Below the pieces are notes generated by a model. The model was not told where the DNA came from. It did not search any database and saw only the letters and a program-made list of their open reading frames with translations. A DNA stretch of 64,000 nucleotides. It comes from Streptomyces decoyicus. Its GTDB lineage: Bacteria > Actinomycetota > Actinomycetes > Streptomycetales > Streptomycetaceae. Location: contig NZ_CP082301.1 in assembly GCF_019880305.1 (NCBI RefSeq), positions 1,178,001 to 1,242,000 of the forward strand, read 5' to 3'. The position numbers and the translations under genes were made by a program. Below, piece by piece: positions 54,978 through 63,939 of the stretch; position 1 is the first letter of the stretch; every line of letters starts with the position of its first letter.

Positions 54978-56186
54978 CTACAGATCGGCTTCCTCGCCGA
55001 GGTACAGCCCGGCGAACGCCTTCGCCGCGGACTCGGAGCCCAGCAGGCGCCGCAGCCGTGCCGAGGCCGTGCCCGCCTGGAACCGGTCACCGGAAGAGGC
55101 GCCGTGCAGCACATAGGAGAGCCACTGCGAGAACTCCAGGTACTGCCAGACCCGCCGCAGACACGCCTGCGAGTAGCCGTCGAGGCCGCTGTCGTCGCCC
55201 TCGTAGTGCGCGATCAGCGCCTCGCCGAGCAGCAGGGCGTCATGGATCGCGAGGTTCATGCCCTTCGCGGCGATGGGCGCGACCAGATGCGCCGAGTCGC
55301 CCGCCAGGTAGACCCGGCCGTACGCCATGGGCTCCACCACGTAGTCGTGCATGTCCAGGACCACCCGCTCGATCAGCGGCCCTTCGGTCAGCGGTGGGGC
55401 GCCGGCGGCGCCGAGCCGGGTGTGCAACTCGTCCCAGACCCGCCGGTGCGACCAGTTCCCGGCATCCTCACCGGGCCCGACCTGGAGGTAGTAGCGGGTG
55501 ACCTCGGGGCTACGAGCCATCTGCGCACCGAACCCGCGCTCATGGATACCGAAGACCACACCGTCGGCGGACGGCGGCGCCTCCGCGAGGAGGGCGAGCC
55601 AGGCGACGCCGTGATCATGGCGGGTGAGGAGCGCCCGCTCGGCGGGTATGGCCTCCCGGCTGACCCCGCGCGCGCCGTCACAGCCCGCGATGAAGTCGCA
55701 CTCGATCCGGTGCCGGTCGCCGGTGTCGGGGTCGGTGTAGGACACTGCCGGCCGCTCGCCGTCGATGTCGTGCAGCCGCACCTCGCGTACACCGAAGCGC
55801 GCGTCGCCGCCCGCGTGGTCCACGTAGGACGCCACGAGGTCGGTGACCAACAGCGGCTGCGGATAGACGAAGTGACGCCGGCCCGCCAGCTCCGCCGTCC
55901 GGACGGTGTGCCGCTCACCGTCGAACCGGAACTCGAACTCCCCCTGTGTGGCGGCACGTTCGAGCAGCCGGCCGGCCAGCCCGTGCCGGGCCAGCGCATC
56001 CACCGCCCACTCCTCCATGAACCCGGCGCGCGGCCGCTGCTCGATGAACTCCCTGCTCTCCGCTTCCAGCAGCACACAGTCGACTCCTGCGGCATGCAGC
56101 AGATTTGCCACGGAGAGCCCGGCGGGCCCGGCCCCGACGATGGCAACGCGGGTGCGCGTCGGGGGGAGGGAGGGGGTGGAGGACAC
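54978..56186 (-). CDS. pobA: 4-hydroxybenzoate 3-monooxygenase (PobA)-type hydroxylase
   Basis: This 402-aa class A flavin hydroxylase has the motifs VAIVGAGPAGLSVANLLHAA, IAGCDGARGVSREAIP (DG motif) and RVYLAGDSAHLVAPIAAKGM (GD motif). The length, the RPRAGFMEEW region and the YLEFSQWLSYVLHG C-terminus match PobA. PobA converts 4-hydroxybenzoate to protocatechuate with NAD(P)H. I chose GTG 56186, with AAGGGAA upstream. No pca genes adjoin, so a different aromatic substrate is possible. Confidence 0.85.
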   Translation of the reverse strand: MSSTPSLPPTRTRVAIVGAGPAGLSVANLLHAAGVDCVLLEAESREFIEQRPRAGFMEEWAVDALARHGLAGRLLERAATQGEFEFRFDGERHTVRTAELAGRRHFVYPQPLLVTDLVASYVDHAGGDARFGVREVRLHDIDGERPAVSYTDPDTGDRHRIECDFIAGCDGARGVSREAIPAERALLTRHDHGVAWLALLAEAPPSADGVVFGIHERGFGAQMARSPEVTRYYLQVGPGEDAGNWSHRRVWDELHTRLGAAGAPPLTEGPLIERVVLDMHDYVVEPMAYGRVYLAGDSAHLVAPIAAKGMNLAIHDALLLGEALIAHYEGDDSGLDGYSQACLRRVWQYLEFSQWLSYVLHGASSGDRFQAGTASARLRRLLGSESAAKAFAGLYLGEEADL

Positions 56187-56451
56187 GTCGCGGGGTTCCC
56201 TTCGGAGTGCTCGGAAAGATCGCACGCAGTATGGCGGTCCACGGAGACGGACGGCCCGGCGCCCCGGCGCTCCCCCCGGTGCGGGCGGACCGGCGACTCC
56301 CGGACGGCGGCCCGGTCCGCTTCGCGAGCCGAGGCTGTTTCCACAGTTCACCGGCGTTTTCGGCCGCCCTCCCGGTCGGGGGTCACGGCACGTCGTATCC
56401 GCCGGTCGGGTCTGCCGGGCGGGGAGGGCGTGGCAGGTGTAAGGAGGAAGT

Positions 56452-57561
56452 ATGAGCGTCCGGCGCGGGCTCCCCCCTCTCGACAGGGCCTGGAGCTGGG
56501 ACCACGGGTTGATCGCCATCCCGCTCGCGATCATCGCGGTGATCACCGTGATCGACATCCACACCCCGACGAGCATCCACCTGGGCCCGTTCCTGGTCGC
56601 GGCGCCCGCGGTCACCGCTTCGTTCGCCGGTGCCGGAATCACCGGCGCCGTCGGAGCACTGGCCGTGGCGGCCCAGATCGTCATCGGCCATCTGCACGGC
56701 GGCCTGCTGACACCGAACCACCAGGCACAGATCGCCGCCCTCCTCGTGATCTCCGTGTTCGTCACGGCCTTCCGCTACGTCCGTGACCGGCATGAACGGC
56801 AGTTGAGCCAGGTACGGTCGGTGGCCGTCGCGGCCCAGCAGGTCCTGCTGCGGCCACTGCCCGAACGGATCGGACCCCTGCGGATCGCGTCCGCGTACAT
56901 CTCGGCGGAGGCCGAGGCGCAGATCGGGGGAGATCTGTTCGCGGCAGTGCCCGCCCCGGACGCGACCCGGCTGGTCATCGGTGACGTCCGCGGCAAGGGC
57001 CTGTCCGCCATCGGGGAGGCGGCGGTGCTGATCGGGGCCTTCCGGGGGTCGGCCTACCGGGCCCTCTCACTGCCCGGCATCGTGGCGCACCTGGGCAACT
57101 CCGTGTACTGGAAGAACACGGCCGACCCCGCCGACGGCGGTCCGGAACCGGAGGAGTCGTTCGTGACCGCTGTGGTGGTCGACATCCACCATGACGCCCC
57201 TTCCGTCAATATGGTGAACTGCGGGCATCCTCCGCCACTGCTGTGGTGCCACGACACGGTCCGGGTGCTCGAAGTGAGCGAACCCGCCCTCCCGCTGGGC
57301 CTCACCGCCCCGTCGGAGAGCGACTACCGGGAGGAGACGTTCCGGTTCGAGTCCGGCGGTCTCCTTCTGCTCCACACCGACGGCGTCCTCGAGGCCCGGG
57401 ACCACGCCGGCCGGTTCTACCCCCTGATCGACCGGCTGACCACCTGGCACGAGACCGATCCGGCGGTCCTGGTACGGCGTCTGCGCGACGACCTGCTCCG
57501 CTACACCGGCGGGAACCTGGGCGACGACGCGGCCGTGATCGCGATCACCCGCTCGTCGTGA
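56452..57561 (+). CDS. Membrane-anchored SpoIIE/PP2C-type phosphatase
   Basis: This 369-aa protein has three to four N-terminal hydrophobic segments (LIAIPLAIIAVITVID through IAALLVISVFVTAFRYV). A PP2C-like SpoIIE domain follows, with GGDLFAAVPAPDATRLVIGD, VRGKGLSAIGEAAVLIGAFR, VNCGHPPPLL, LLHTDGVLEARD and GDDAAVIAI; the metal-binding Asp residues are visible. AAGGAGG precedes the ATG. Such enzymes dephosphorylate STAS anti-anti-sigma factors; the partner is unknown. Confidence 0.93.
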   Translation: MSVRRGLPPLDRAWSWDHGLIAIPLAIIAVITVIDIHTPTSIHLGPFLVAAPAVTASFAGAGITGAVGALAVAAQIVIGHLHGGLLTPNHQAQIAALLVISVFVTAFRYVRDRHERQLSQVRSVAVAAQQVLLRPLPERIGPLRIASAYISAEAEAQIGGDLFAAVPAPDATRLVIGDVRGKGLSAIGEAAVLIGAFRGSAYRALSLPGIVAHLGNSVYWKNTADPADGGPEPEESFVTAVVVDIHHDAPSVNMVNCGHPPPLLWCHDTVRVLEVSEPALPLGLTAPSESDYREETFRFESGGLLLLHTDGVLEARDHAGRFYPLIDRLTTWHETDPAVLVRRLRDDLLRYTGGNLGDDAAVIAITRSS

Positions 57562-57702
57562 GGCGGCGGCCCGTCAGCAGCGGTCGCACAGCCACGCCTG
57601 CACGCTCTTCCCTTACCGCCGCGGCACCGGCCGGCCCCGGCAGGAGGCCCGGTCGCCCGTGCGAGGGCGCCGGACCGCCTGCCGGTTCATCGCGGGTCCG
57701 GC

Positions 57703-58377
57703 CTACGCACTGCCCGTGAGGCTGGCGAACACCACCACGTTGTCGGGGTAGTAGTGCTGGCCCTCGTCGTACTGGCCGCCGCAGGTGATCAGGCGGAGGC
57801 CGGCGTGGTCGAGGTTCTTGTAGACCTCGACCGTGGGGAACTTGTTCTTCGGGTACTGGGCGACGCGGTCGACGGTGAACTTCGCCGTCTTCCCGTCCTG
57901 CCGGGCGACCTCGATGGTGTCACCGGCCTTCATCGTCGAGATCTTCTCGAACACCGACGGCTTGCCGTTCCAGGAGACATGGCCGGCGATCACGGCCGGT
58001 CCCTGGGAGCCGGGCGTCGGCCCCGGCTGGTACCAGCCCGCCTTGTCGGGATCACGGGGGGTCTCCATGGCTCCGCCCTTCTTCTGCCCCAGCGTCTCCA
58101 GCGTGGAGGAGACCTGGAGCGACGGGATGGAGAGCCGCGCCGGAGCCGACTTCGGCATACTGGCGGCCGCCCGGCCCCCCGAGCCTGCGCCCGGCGCCTC
58201 GTCGTGGGCCGAGCCCCCGCCCTGCTGCCCCGCGGGAAGCTGCTGGGGCGGCGCCGCTTCCTGCCCTCCGCACCCGGCGACGAGCACGGTCGCCAATGCC
58301 GCGGCGATCGCGCAGCCGGCGACGCGACGGCCCCGGCGGCGTACGGTGATCACGGTGTCCTCGCTCCGACTGCTCAC
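57703..58377 (-). CDS. Class F sortase
   Basis: This 224-aa sortase has an N-terminal signal/anchor with AAALATVLVAGCGGQ, a Gln/Gly-rich linker and a catalytic domain with SIPSLQVSSTL, AVIAGHVSWNGKPSVFEKIS (His) and GLRLITCGGQYDEG (Cys). The first part also has a lipobox-like LVAGC. It overlaps the upstream CHRD protein gene by 4 nt, so the two are co-translated. Class F sortases are common in Streptomyces; their substrates are poorly known. Confidence 0.9.
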   Translation of the reverse strand: MSSRSEDTVITVRRRGRRVAGCAIAAALATVLVAGCGGQEAAPPQQLPAGQQGGGSAHDEAPGAGSGGRAAASMPKSAPARLSIPSLQVSSTLETLGQKKGGAMETPRDPDKAGWYQPGPTPGSQGPAVIAGHVSWNGKPSVFEKISTMKAGDTIEVARQDGKTAKFTVDRVAQYPKNKFPTVEVYKNLDHAGLRLITCGGQYDEGQHYYPDNVVVFASLTGSA

Positions 58378-59198
58378 GCGGCGCTCCCGTTGCTCCCGGC
58401 CCGTCCGGCGGCGAGCACGCTCTTCCGCCGCCGCGCAACCGCCATGGCACCGGTCACCGCCACGAAGGCGACGCCGCCGGCGCCCATCACCGCAACCGGA
58501 ACCCCCTTCTCCTCGGCAGGCCCGGTCCCCGTTTCGACCCCGCCGACCGGAATGGACCCCACCGCAGCGCCCAGCACCTCGCCGCAGTTGGTCGGAGCTG
58601 TGGCCTCCTGGGGAAGCTTGGGATCGAGTTCGCTCTTGCCCGCCCCGTCGAAGTCGTACTTCTTGTTGTCGTTGCGGTCGATGCCGTGCTGCACGATGTG
58701 CAGGTCCTTGATGTGGTCGACCACCGCCTGGGAGACGGGAATCGTGCGCTCGTAGGAGACCTTGCCCTCCGCGTTCGCCACGGGCATGCGGTCGACGGCG
58801 AGGCCGCTCTCCATGTCCGTGGGTCCCTTGGTGGTGAGCGAGATGTTGATGTTGCCGTAGTCGACCGTGGCTTCGGTGTTGTTGAGGACGCCGTCGCCGT
58901 TGGTGTCGTCGCTCGCATCCGGGCAGTGGAAGTCATGGCCGTCGGTGGAACCGTGGAGGTGCTGGGCGGAGGGCTGTCCGGGCACGAGGCCCTCGGACTC
59001 GATCTTCACGGTCAGCTGGTTGCCCTCGAGGCTGAGCATCGCCGTGCCCTTGGAACCGGAGTCGTTCAACTGCGCCAGATTGATCTGGAACGCTCCGGTG
59101 CCCTCGGCGACGGCCTGGGACGAGGCGCCCACGGTGAGGGCCAGGGCTGCGGGCAGAGCGACGAGTACGGCGAGGCGGCTGGTGCGCTTGGCTATCAC
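58374..59198 (-). CDS. Secreted CHRD-like protein with C-terminal membrane anchor
   Basis: This 274-aa protein has a signal peptide (LAVLVALPAALALTVGASSQ, cleavage about AVA-EG). A beta domain with FQINLAQLNDSGSKGTAMLS and SAQHLHGSTDGHDFHCPD follows, akin to CHRD. After a Pro/Thr-rich region the C-terminus has a helix (VPVAVMGAGGVAFVAVTGAM) and an RRRK tail. This is sortase-substrate-like topology, but I see no LPXTG or LAXTG motif. GTG 59198 is preceded by AAGGA. It is coupled to the sortase. Confidence 0.82.
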   Translation of the reverse strand: MIAKRTSRLAVLVALPAALALTVGASSQAVAEGTGAFQINLAQLNDSGSKGTAMLSLEGNQLTVKIESEGLVPGQPSAQHLHGSTDGHDFHCPDASDDTNGDGVLNNTEATVDYGNINISLTTKGPTDMESGLAVDRMPVANAEGKVSYERTIPVSQAVVDHIKDLHIVQHGIDRNDNKKYDFDGAGKSELDPKLPQEATAPTNCGEVLGAAVGSIPVGGVETGTGPAEEKGVPVAVMGAGGVAFVAVTGAMAVARRRKSVLAAGRAGSNGSAA

Positions 59199-59581
59199 GT
59201 TCGTTCCTTTTCCGGCGGCCTCCGCGGGGAAGGGGGGACCGCACGTCGTCCGGGTTCGAAAGCGACACCTCGGCGAGGCATCGACCCTTATTCGGAGCCG
59301 CAACGCCCGCGGATTGGTCGCGTGGGAAAAAATTTCTGGCGGCCTTCTCCGGGGGCCTCCGGGACGGCGTCCGCGCCGGTCCGCGGCCCCGGCCCGCACC
59401 GGCCCGCGGCCTCCCCGCCGGCGCCGAACCGCGTCTCCCGCCCGCGCCCGCGAACCTCAAGCCCGGCCCCCCGACTTGCCTCGACCGCCATGCGGTTGCC
59501 CCCCACGGAGTCAGCACACAACCTTCACTCGGTCTCGGCCGTCACACCGGTGCCAGTAGTCACCCACCCGGGAGCCCGAAC

Positions 59582-60022
59582 GTGAAGCGCACCGCCACCA
59601 CCGTCCTCACCGCACTCGTCCTGGCCGCCGCCCTCGCCGCGTGCAGCAGCGACGACAGCACCGACGCGGCACCCAAAAAGAAGCCCCTCCCGGCGCCAAG
59701 TGCCCCTTCCTCCCCAGCTGTTGCTGACACCGAAGCCACCACCTCAGGCATCCCGCCCGAGCCGGATGCCGCCACGAAGCTCGGATACATCCGTGCCCTG
59801 ACCGGCATCGACCCGGACATCGTCCACGGCAAGGAAGGCAAGGCCGTCGACCGCGGGCGCAACCAGTGCCAGACGATCCACAACTTCCCCGAGGACAAGC
59901 CGAAGCAGGCCAAAATGGCGGAGATGCGGTTCACCTCGCCCAGCCACCCCGAGGGCTTCGGCAAGGTCAAGGCCGCACAGATCGTCGAGGCCGTGCACAC
60001 GAACCTCTGCCCCAAGTTCTGA
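59582..60022 (+). CDS. Small lipoprotein
   Basis: This 146-aa protein has a signal with lipobox LAAC (Cys about residue 21) and a Ser/Pro-rich linker. A globular part contains TKLGYIRALTGIDPDIVHGK, CQTIHNFP and VKAAQIVEAVHTNLCPKF, with two cysteines. DUF732-like composition is possible. GTG start. Exported and membrane-attached; function unknown. Confidence 0.82.
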   Translation: MKRTATTVLTALVLAAALAACSSDDSTDAAPKKKPLPAPSAPSSPAVADTEATTSGIPPEPDAATKLGYIRALTGIDPDIVHGKEGKAVDRGRNQCQTIHNFPEDKPKQAKMAEMRFTSPSHPEGFGKVKAAQIVEAVHTNLCPKF

Positions 60023-60114
60023 CCCCAGGTCACCCGGCGCAGAAGACACTTCCGCCGTCCCGCTCAAGGGCCGGACGCCGCCGACCGGACGCCGCCACTG
60101 ATGAAACGTGGCGG

Positions 60115-61128
60115 TCAGCTCCCCTGGGGGTGCGGATTGCCGAGGTAGGGGAACTCGTCCAGAAGATCGGTGTGCGGCTCAAGGCCGGTGGGAGGGATGT
60201 CGCCCTTCGAGAGGAAGGAGAGCCGGTGGTTGATGACGTCGTCGGTGAAGGCGCGGCCGTTGGGGTATTGCGCGGGCTTCGAGGGGTCAAAGACCAGCAT
60301 GTCGGGCAGGACGCGGTCGGCGTCGATGGCCGCGATCGCCTCTTCCCGTGTGTAATTGCCGGTGTGCCCCATGAGGTGGACGAACTGATCGGTCCAGCGG
60401 TCACGATCGTTCACCGGCTCACTGGCGTTGTACTCCTCCTTCGTCTCGTCGGTGTTGAAGAAGCTGCTGACTGAAGGGTGGCCTGCACGGTCGGCATGGA
60501 CGAGCCGGCCGTTTTCCCGCACACTGCAGCGGCCCCAGATGCGGATCTCGGGGTTGGCGCGGAGCTCACTCGTCGGCAGTTCCACAACCGTGGAGAACAC
60601 GTTGGCTTCCGTGTTCGAGTCCACGCCGGTCCACGGCGACTTGCCACCGAGATGCGGCGCGGTGAAGTTTCTGCCGCCGGTGGTATCGAAGAGGTTCTTG
60701 ATCCCGTCGAAGTCGAAGAAGAAGGCGTCGCTACGACTGCCGGCGAAGAACGTGTAGGGACCAGAGATGACGCGGTTCGCCACGGTGCCGAACGACACCT
60801 CGGCGTCCGTGACGACCTTCTGCCCGACGGCTTCGACCGAGCGGGCCTCCTCGCCTTTCGCCATGAAGACACTGAATGTCTGACGGCCGTCCTGCGGGGG
60901 AGAAAAGACGTAACTGATCGCCATGTCGGCGAGACAATCCCCGTCATTGTCGATGTTGAGACGATAGATGGCATCAGGGTGCAGAGCATCGGCATTCGGG
61001 TTCGCGTTGAGGATCAGCACCGTCCTCGTCGAATCGGTGGGCGACTGGAACGCGTAGAGGTCACAGAGGTCGAGCCGTTGGTCCCCGAGCGGTGCGCCGA
61101 GGCTGAGACCGGTGAAGTGATTCGACAT
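60115..61128 (-). CDS. DUF4331 domain protein
   Basis: This 337-aa DUF4331 protein reads SLGAPLGDQRLDLCDLYAFQ at the N-terminus, followed by VLILNANPNADALHPDAIYR and DADRVLPDMLVFDPSKPAQY near the C-terminus. No signal peptide is seen. ATG at 61128. The family is widespread in bacteria and lacks an assigned function. Confidence 0.88.
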   Translation of the reverse strand: MSNHFTGLSLGAPLGDQRLDLCDLYAFQSPTDSTRTVLILNANPNADALHPDAIYRLNIDNDGDCLADMAISYVFSPPQDGRQTFSVFMAKGEEARSVEAVGQKVVTDAEVSFGTVANRVISGPYTFFAGSRSDAFFFDFDGIKNLFDTTGGRNFTAPHLGGKSPWTGVDSNTEANVFSTVVELPTSELRANPEIRIWGRCSVRENGRLVHADRAGHPSVSSFFNTDETKEEYNASEPVNDRDRWTDQFVHLMGHTGNYTREEAIAAIDADRVLPDMLVFDPSKPAQYPNGRAFTDDVINHRLSFLSKGDIPPTGLEPHTDLLDEFPYLGNPHPQGS

Positions 61129-61317
61129 CCTGCATGTCCTTTCGCTGGTGAGGGGCATACCGCCAGGCGGGGCCAGGGTCTGGCGCCGGGGAACACGGGT
61201 GACTTGTTCCCTGCCGAGAAGGACTATCAGGGATGATCCGGATATTGGAGCACAAAAGCCGCTCGATCGATCGGATTCACGGCTTGGCATGCATCGTTCA
61301 GTGGCGAGACTGCGAAA

Positions 61318-61348
61318 GCTGCGGAACTGCGGAAACTGCGGAAACTGC
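61318..61348. repeat. Short tandem repeat
   Basis: A 9-bp GCGGAAACT-like unit occurs three times in succession upstream of the transposase remnant. Confidence 0.6.
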
Positions 61349-61360
61349 TCAAGCGCCTCG

Positions 61361-61528
61361 TCGCCGCGAACCTCGCTGATCGCCCACCGCGGCACCGAGC
61401 GCGGCTCCGCCCTGGGCACCCAACGCTGCGTCGTGGAGCGCGCGTTTGCCCCTCTGCACTGGTTCCACTGTCTGCGGATCCGCCGGGAGATCCGCGACGA
61501 CATCCACCGGGCCCTTCGCACTCTCGAT
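61361..61528 (+). pseudogene. IS5-family transposase, C-terminal fragment
   Basis: The plus-strand frame reads IAHRGTERGSALGTQRCVVE then RAFAPLHWFHCLRIRREIRD, which matches the C-terminal R(V)VERTFAWLH.F.RLRIR motif of IS5/IS1182-type transposases. Only about 55 residues remain; the DDE start is missing and no inverted repeat is seen. Confidence 0.7.
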
Positions 61529-61602
61529 GCAGCATCATCTGCTGGCGTTGCCGGCGTCGACTCAAGGACCACCGTTTGTGACGCCGACGCGACAGCGGCT
61601 GT

Positions 61603-62202
61603 CTAGAGCGAGGGCTTCCGTTCGTCGGCATTGAGACCGCGGAGTGTCCAAAGGCCGTACAGAGCCAGCAGCGGCTTGACGGCCATCCACTCGCCCGGGC
61701 GGTAGTCATCCGCGCGCACGAGCCTCTCGGCAAGGTCAGGGCGCTGCCGCCGCAAGTACGCGCGGGCCTTGAGCGCGTGAGCCGGCTGGGAGGCGATCTT
61801 GATGCGGTCGACGTCCTCAAGCAGTGGGATCACGTTCGTGATGTTCTCCCATGTCGTCCCGCTCTGGTCTTCGAGAAGCACTGTGCCGTCGAACTCGAGC
61901 ACCGACGTCGCGTAGTCAGACATCAACTGGGCCTCCGCGGCGCCGCCGCTGGTCGCGCCGCCGCTGAAGACCACGCGAGCGCCACGCGCGCTGTCAGCGG
62001 CGAGGGAGCGAATTCCAGCACGGACTCGCCAGCGGTTGATGAAGTTCGCCGTCGCCTGAGGATTCCGGTATCCCAACACGACCACGGCCTCGGCAGCGCC
62101 CCCGCCGTCCCCCACGAGAGCTCGAGACCAGCGCCAGTTCAACCACTCGCCCCAGGCCAGGGCAGCAGCCCCAGCTATCGCCAGCCCTGTCCTTCGTCGC
62201 AT
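61603..62202 (-). CDS. YdcF/SanA-family (DUF218) membrane protein
   Basis: This 199-aa protein has an N-terminal signal-anchor helix (GLAIAGAAALAWGEWLNW) and a DUF218 domain with AVVVLGYRNPQATANFINRW, VVFSGGATSGGAAEAQLM, EDQSGTTWENITNVIPLLED and IASQPAHALKARAYLRRQ. DUF218 proteins handle cell-wall or S-layer precursors in some species; the role here is unknown. Confidence 0.88.
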   Translation of the reverse strand: MRRRTGLAIAGAAALAWGEWLNWRWSRALVGDGGGAAEAVVVLGYRNPQATANFINRWRVRAGIRSLAADSARGARVVFSGGATSGGAAEAQLMSDYATSVLEFDGTVLLEDQSGTTWENITNVIPLLEDVDRIKIASQPAHALKARAYLRRQRPDLAERLVRADDYRPGEWMAVKPLLALYGLWTLRGLNADERKPSL

Positions 62203-62273
62203 GCGGCGACTCTAGGGCACCTCGGTCTCGGACAGCGACGGCACCAACCGCGCCACGCCACAACCGTCCTCAC

Positions 62274-62319
62274 CTGCGGCGGTGGAGCCGCCCCGCCGAA
62301 GGTGGCTCCACCGCCGCAG
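62274..62319 (-). terminator. 16-bp perfect hairpin
   Basis: CTGCGGCGGTGGAGCC (62274-62289) pairs perfectly with GGCTCCACCGCCGCAG (62304-62319) around a 14-nt loop, 12 bases after the stop of the lipoprotein gene at 62332. It probably terminates that transcript. Confidence 0.75.
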
Positions 62320-62331
62320 CCAGGCGGGTCT

Positions 62332-63084
62332 TTACTTGTGGGCGCTGATCACACCGCCGTTGCTGAGCACGATGTAGACGCCGTTGGCGTCGACCCCGAC
62401 GTCGTGCTGGTTCGTCTCCAGCGTGGCAGCCACGCCGTCGTGGCCGAGGATCTGCGCGCGGTACCGCAGCTCGCCGATCTTCGTGACCTTGGCCGTCCAG
62501 CCGCCCGCGAGCTCGAAGGTCCCCGGCCCCTGGTGTCCGCCACCCATCCAGGAGTGGACCTGGCCGTCCAGCGTGAGCGTGATGAACATGTCGTTGGCGT
62601 CGAGCCCGGCGTCGCCCTCCTTCGTCTCCAGCGTGGCCAGGACCGAACCGCGGGCGACGATCTTGGCACGGTAGCGCTGGTCGCCGAGCTTGTAGATCTC
62701 GGCCTTGCTGATGCCGTCCGCCAGGCGCTGGGTGCGGACCGGGGATGCCGCCTTGCCACCGCCGGTGGCGTGCGCGCTGCCCGACTGCTTGCCCGCAGCG
62801 CCCGCCTTGGCGTCGGGCTTGGCGTCGGGCTTGGCGTCGGCCTTCGCGTCGGCCTTGGCGTCGGGGCTCGCCTTGGCATCGGAGCCCTGCGCTCCGGGAG
62901 AGGAGCTCGCGCCGCCGGACTCGGCGGCCGCCATGCCCATGTCCGTGCGGCCCGCGGACTTCGCACCGGCCGCGTCGGAGCCGGAGCAGGCGGTCAGGCT
63001 GAGGCCGGCAGCTGCGGCCAGGGCCACAGCGGCAATGCGCAGGGTGCGGCGCCGAGCGGTGCGGACAGTGGTGCTGGAGCTCAT
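62332..63084 (-). CDS. Secreted lipoprotein with DAKADAK linker
   Basis: This 250-aa lipoprotein has basic start residues, a hydrophobic stretch and lipobox LTAC (Cys about residue 33). A disordered linker with DAKADAKADAKPDAKPDAKA follows. The C-terminus has two similar beta-rich segments: QRYRAKIVARGSVLATLETK and LRYRAQILGHDGVAATLETN. No catalytic motif seen. ATG at 63084. Function unknown; cell-surface location inferred. Confidence 0.82.
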   Translation of the reverse strand: MSSSTTVRTARRRTLRIAAVALAAAAGLSLTACSGSDAAGAKSAGRTDMGMAAAESGGASSSPGAQGSDAKASPDAKADAKADAKPDAKPDAKAGAAGKQSGSAHATGGGKAASPVRTQRLADGISKAEIYKLGDQRYRAKIVARGSVLATLETKEGDAGLDANDMFITLTLDGQVHSWMGGGHQGPGTFELAGGWTAKVTKIGELRYRAQILGHDGVAATLETNQHDVGVDANGVYIVLSNGGVISAHK

Positions 63085-63394
63085 TACGGGTCCCCCCGGG
63101 CAGTCGGTGTCGTTGTCTCCTCGGTACGTCACCCACTCTGATCGGGGCCACTAGCGAGAAGCTGCCGCTCCGCTAACGTCCTGCTAACACGGGTGTGAGC
63201 AGGGGAAGGACGTCACGAAGAACCCCAAGAACCCCACCCGATGCCGCAGTCGCATGGGCAGAGCAGGACAGGGCAGGGCAGCGCAGGGCAGGGGGCTTCA
63301 ACGATCACGGTGGAGAACGAGGTCGCTATGCGGACAACGAGGTCGCTGTAAGGGTGAGTTCAGCGGCCGGAACCTTCTCGGCCCCCTGCCTGAC
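63085..63394. other. Intergenic region with GGCAG repeats
   Basis: No gene supported. A GGGCAGGACAGGGCAGGGCA-like low-complexity run lies at about 63254-63296. The left end carries the upstream region of the lipoprotein gene. Confidence 0.45.
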
Positions 63395-63650
63395 TCATCC
63401 CTTCCTCAAACCGCTCTCGCGCTGCAATCCGGTCGTGGTCGAGTCAGGCGCTTGCCGAACCGCGAGTGCGGCGACGACGGTAGCGCCCATCGCCGCGGCG
63501 CCGAGCCAGGACGCCGTCGCGTATCCGGTGTCGGTGGGGAAGGTCGAGCCGGCCGGGGTGTGCGCGGCCAGGGTCAGGCCGCCCAGTGCGCTGCCGATCG
63601 AGAAACCGACGCTGCGGACCACCTGATGGAAGCTCATCGCGCTGGAGGAA
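63395..63650 (-). pseudogene. MFS transporter, C-terminal fragment
   Basis: The frame reads SSAMSFHQVVRSVGFSIGSA, then LGGLTLAAHTPAGSTFP, then a last hydrophobic helix ATASWLGAAAMGATVVAAL before a stop at 63395. This matches the end of MFS drug-efflux proteins; the first ten or more helices are missing. It joins directly to a nitronate monooxygenase remnant at about 63648. Confidence 0.7.
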
Positions 63651-63939
63651 CGTCGTGATGGCCGGCACGCCTTCCGCCAGGCAGGCATCGAGGAATTCGT
63701 CGACCGGGAAGTCCAGCACCAGGTTCACGGCGAAGGGCCTGGGCGTCATCCGCCGAACCTCCCGGATCCGGCGCACCGCCCTCCTCGGCGGTGACCCACG
63801 TCAGCGCAAGAGTGCCGAGTCCGCCCGCGTCCGCGACCGCAGCCACCAGCTCCGTGGTGACCGCGGACCCGATGGGCGCCTGCACCACGGGCACCGCGAT
63901 ACCCAGTTGCCGGCACAGAGGTGTGGTCAACGTCGCCAT
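63646..63939 (-). pseudogene. Nitronate monooxygenase, frameshifted N-terminal fragment
   Basis: From ATG 63939 the text MATLTTPLCRQLGIAVPVVQ, then APIGSAVTTELVAAVADAGG and GTLALTWVTAEE, is the classic NMO start. Near 63780 the frame breaks; the adjacent frame continues with RPFAVNLVLDFPVDEFLDAC and EGVPAITTF. It then runs into an MFS fragment, so the gene is broken twice. Confidence 0.75.

Noticed and set aside
54978..56765. Extension of the PobA-type gene to 56765
   Set aside because: The extra N-terminal text is Arg/Pro-rich and overlaps the promoter and start of the divergent SpoIIE gene. The FAD motif begins just after the GTG at 56186.
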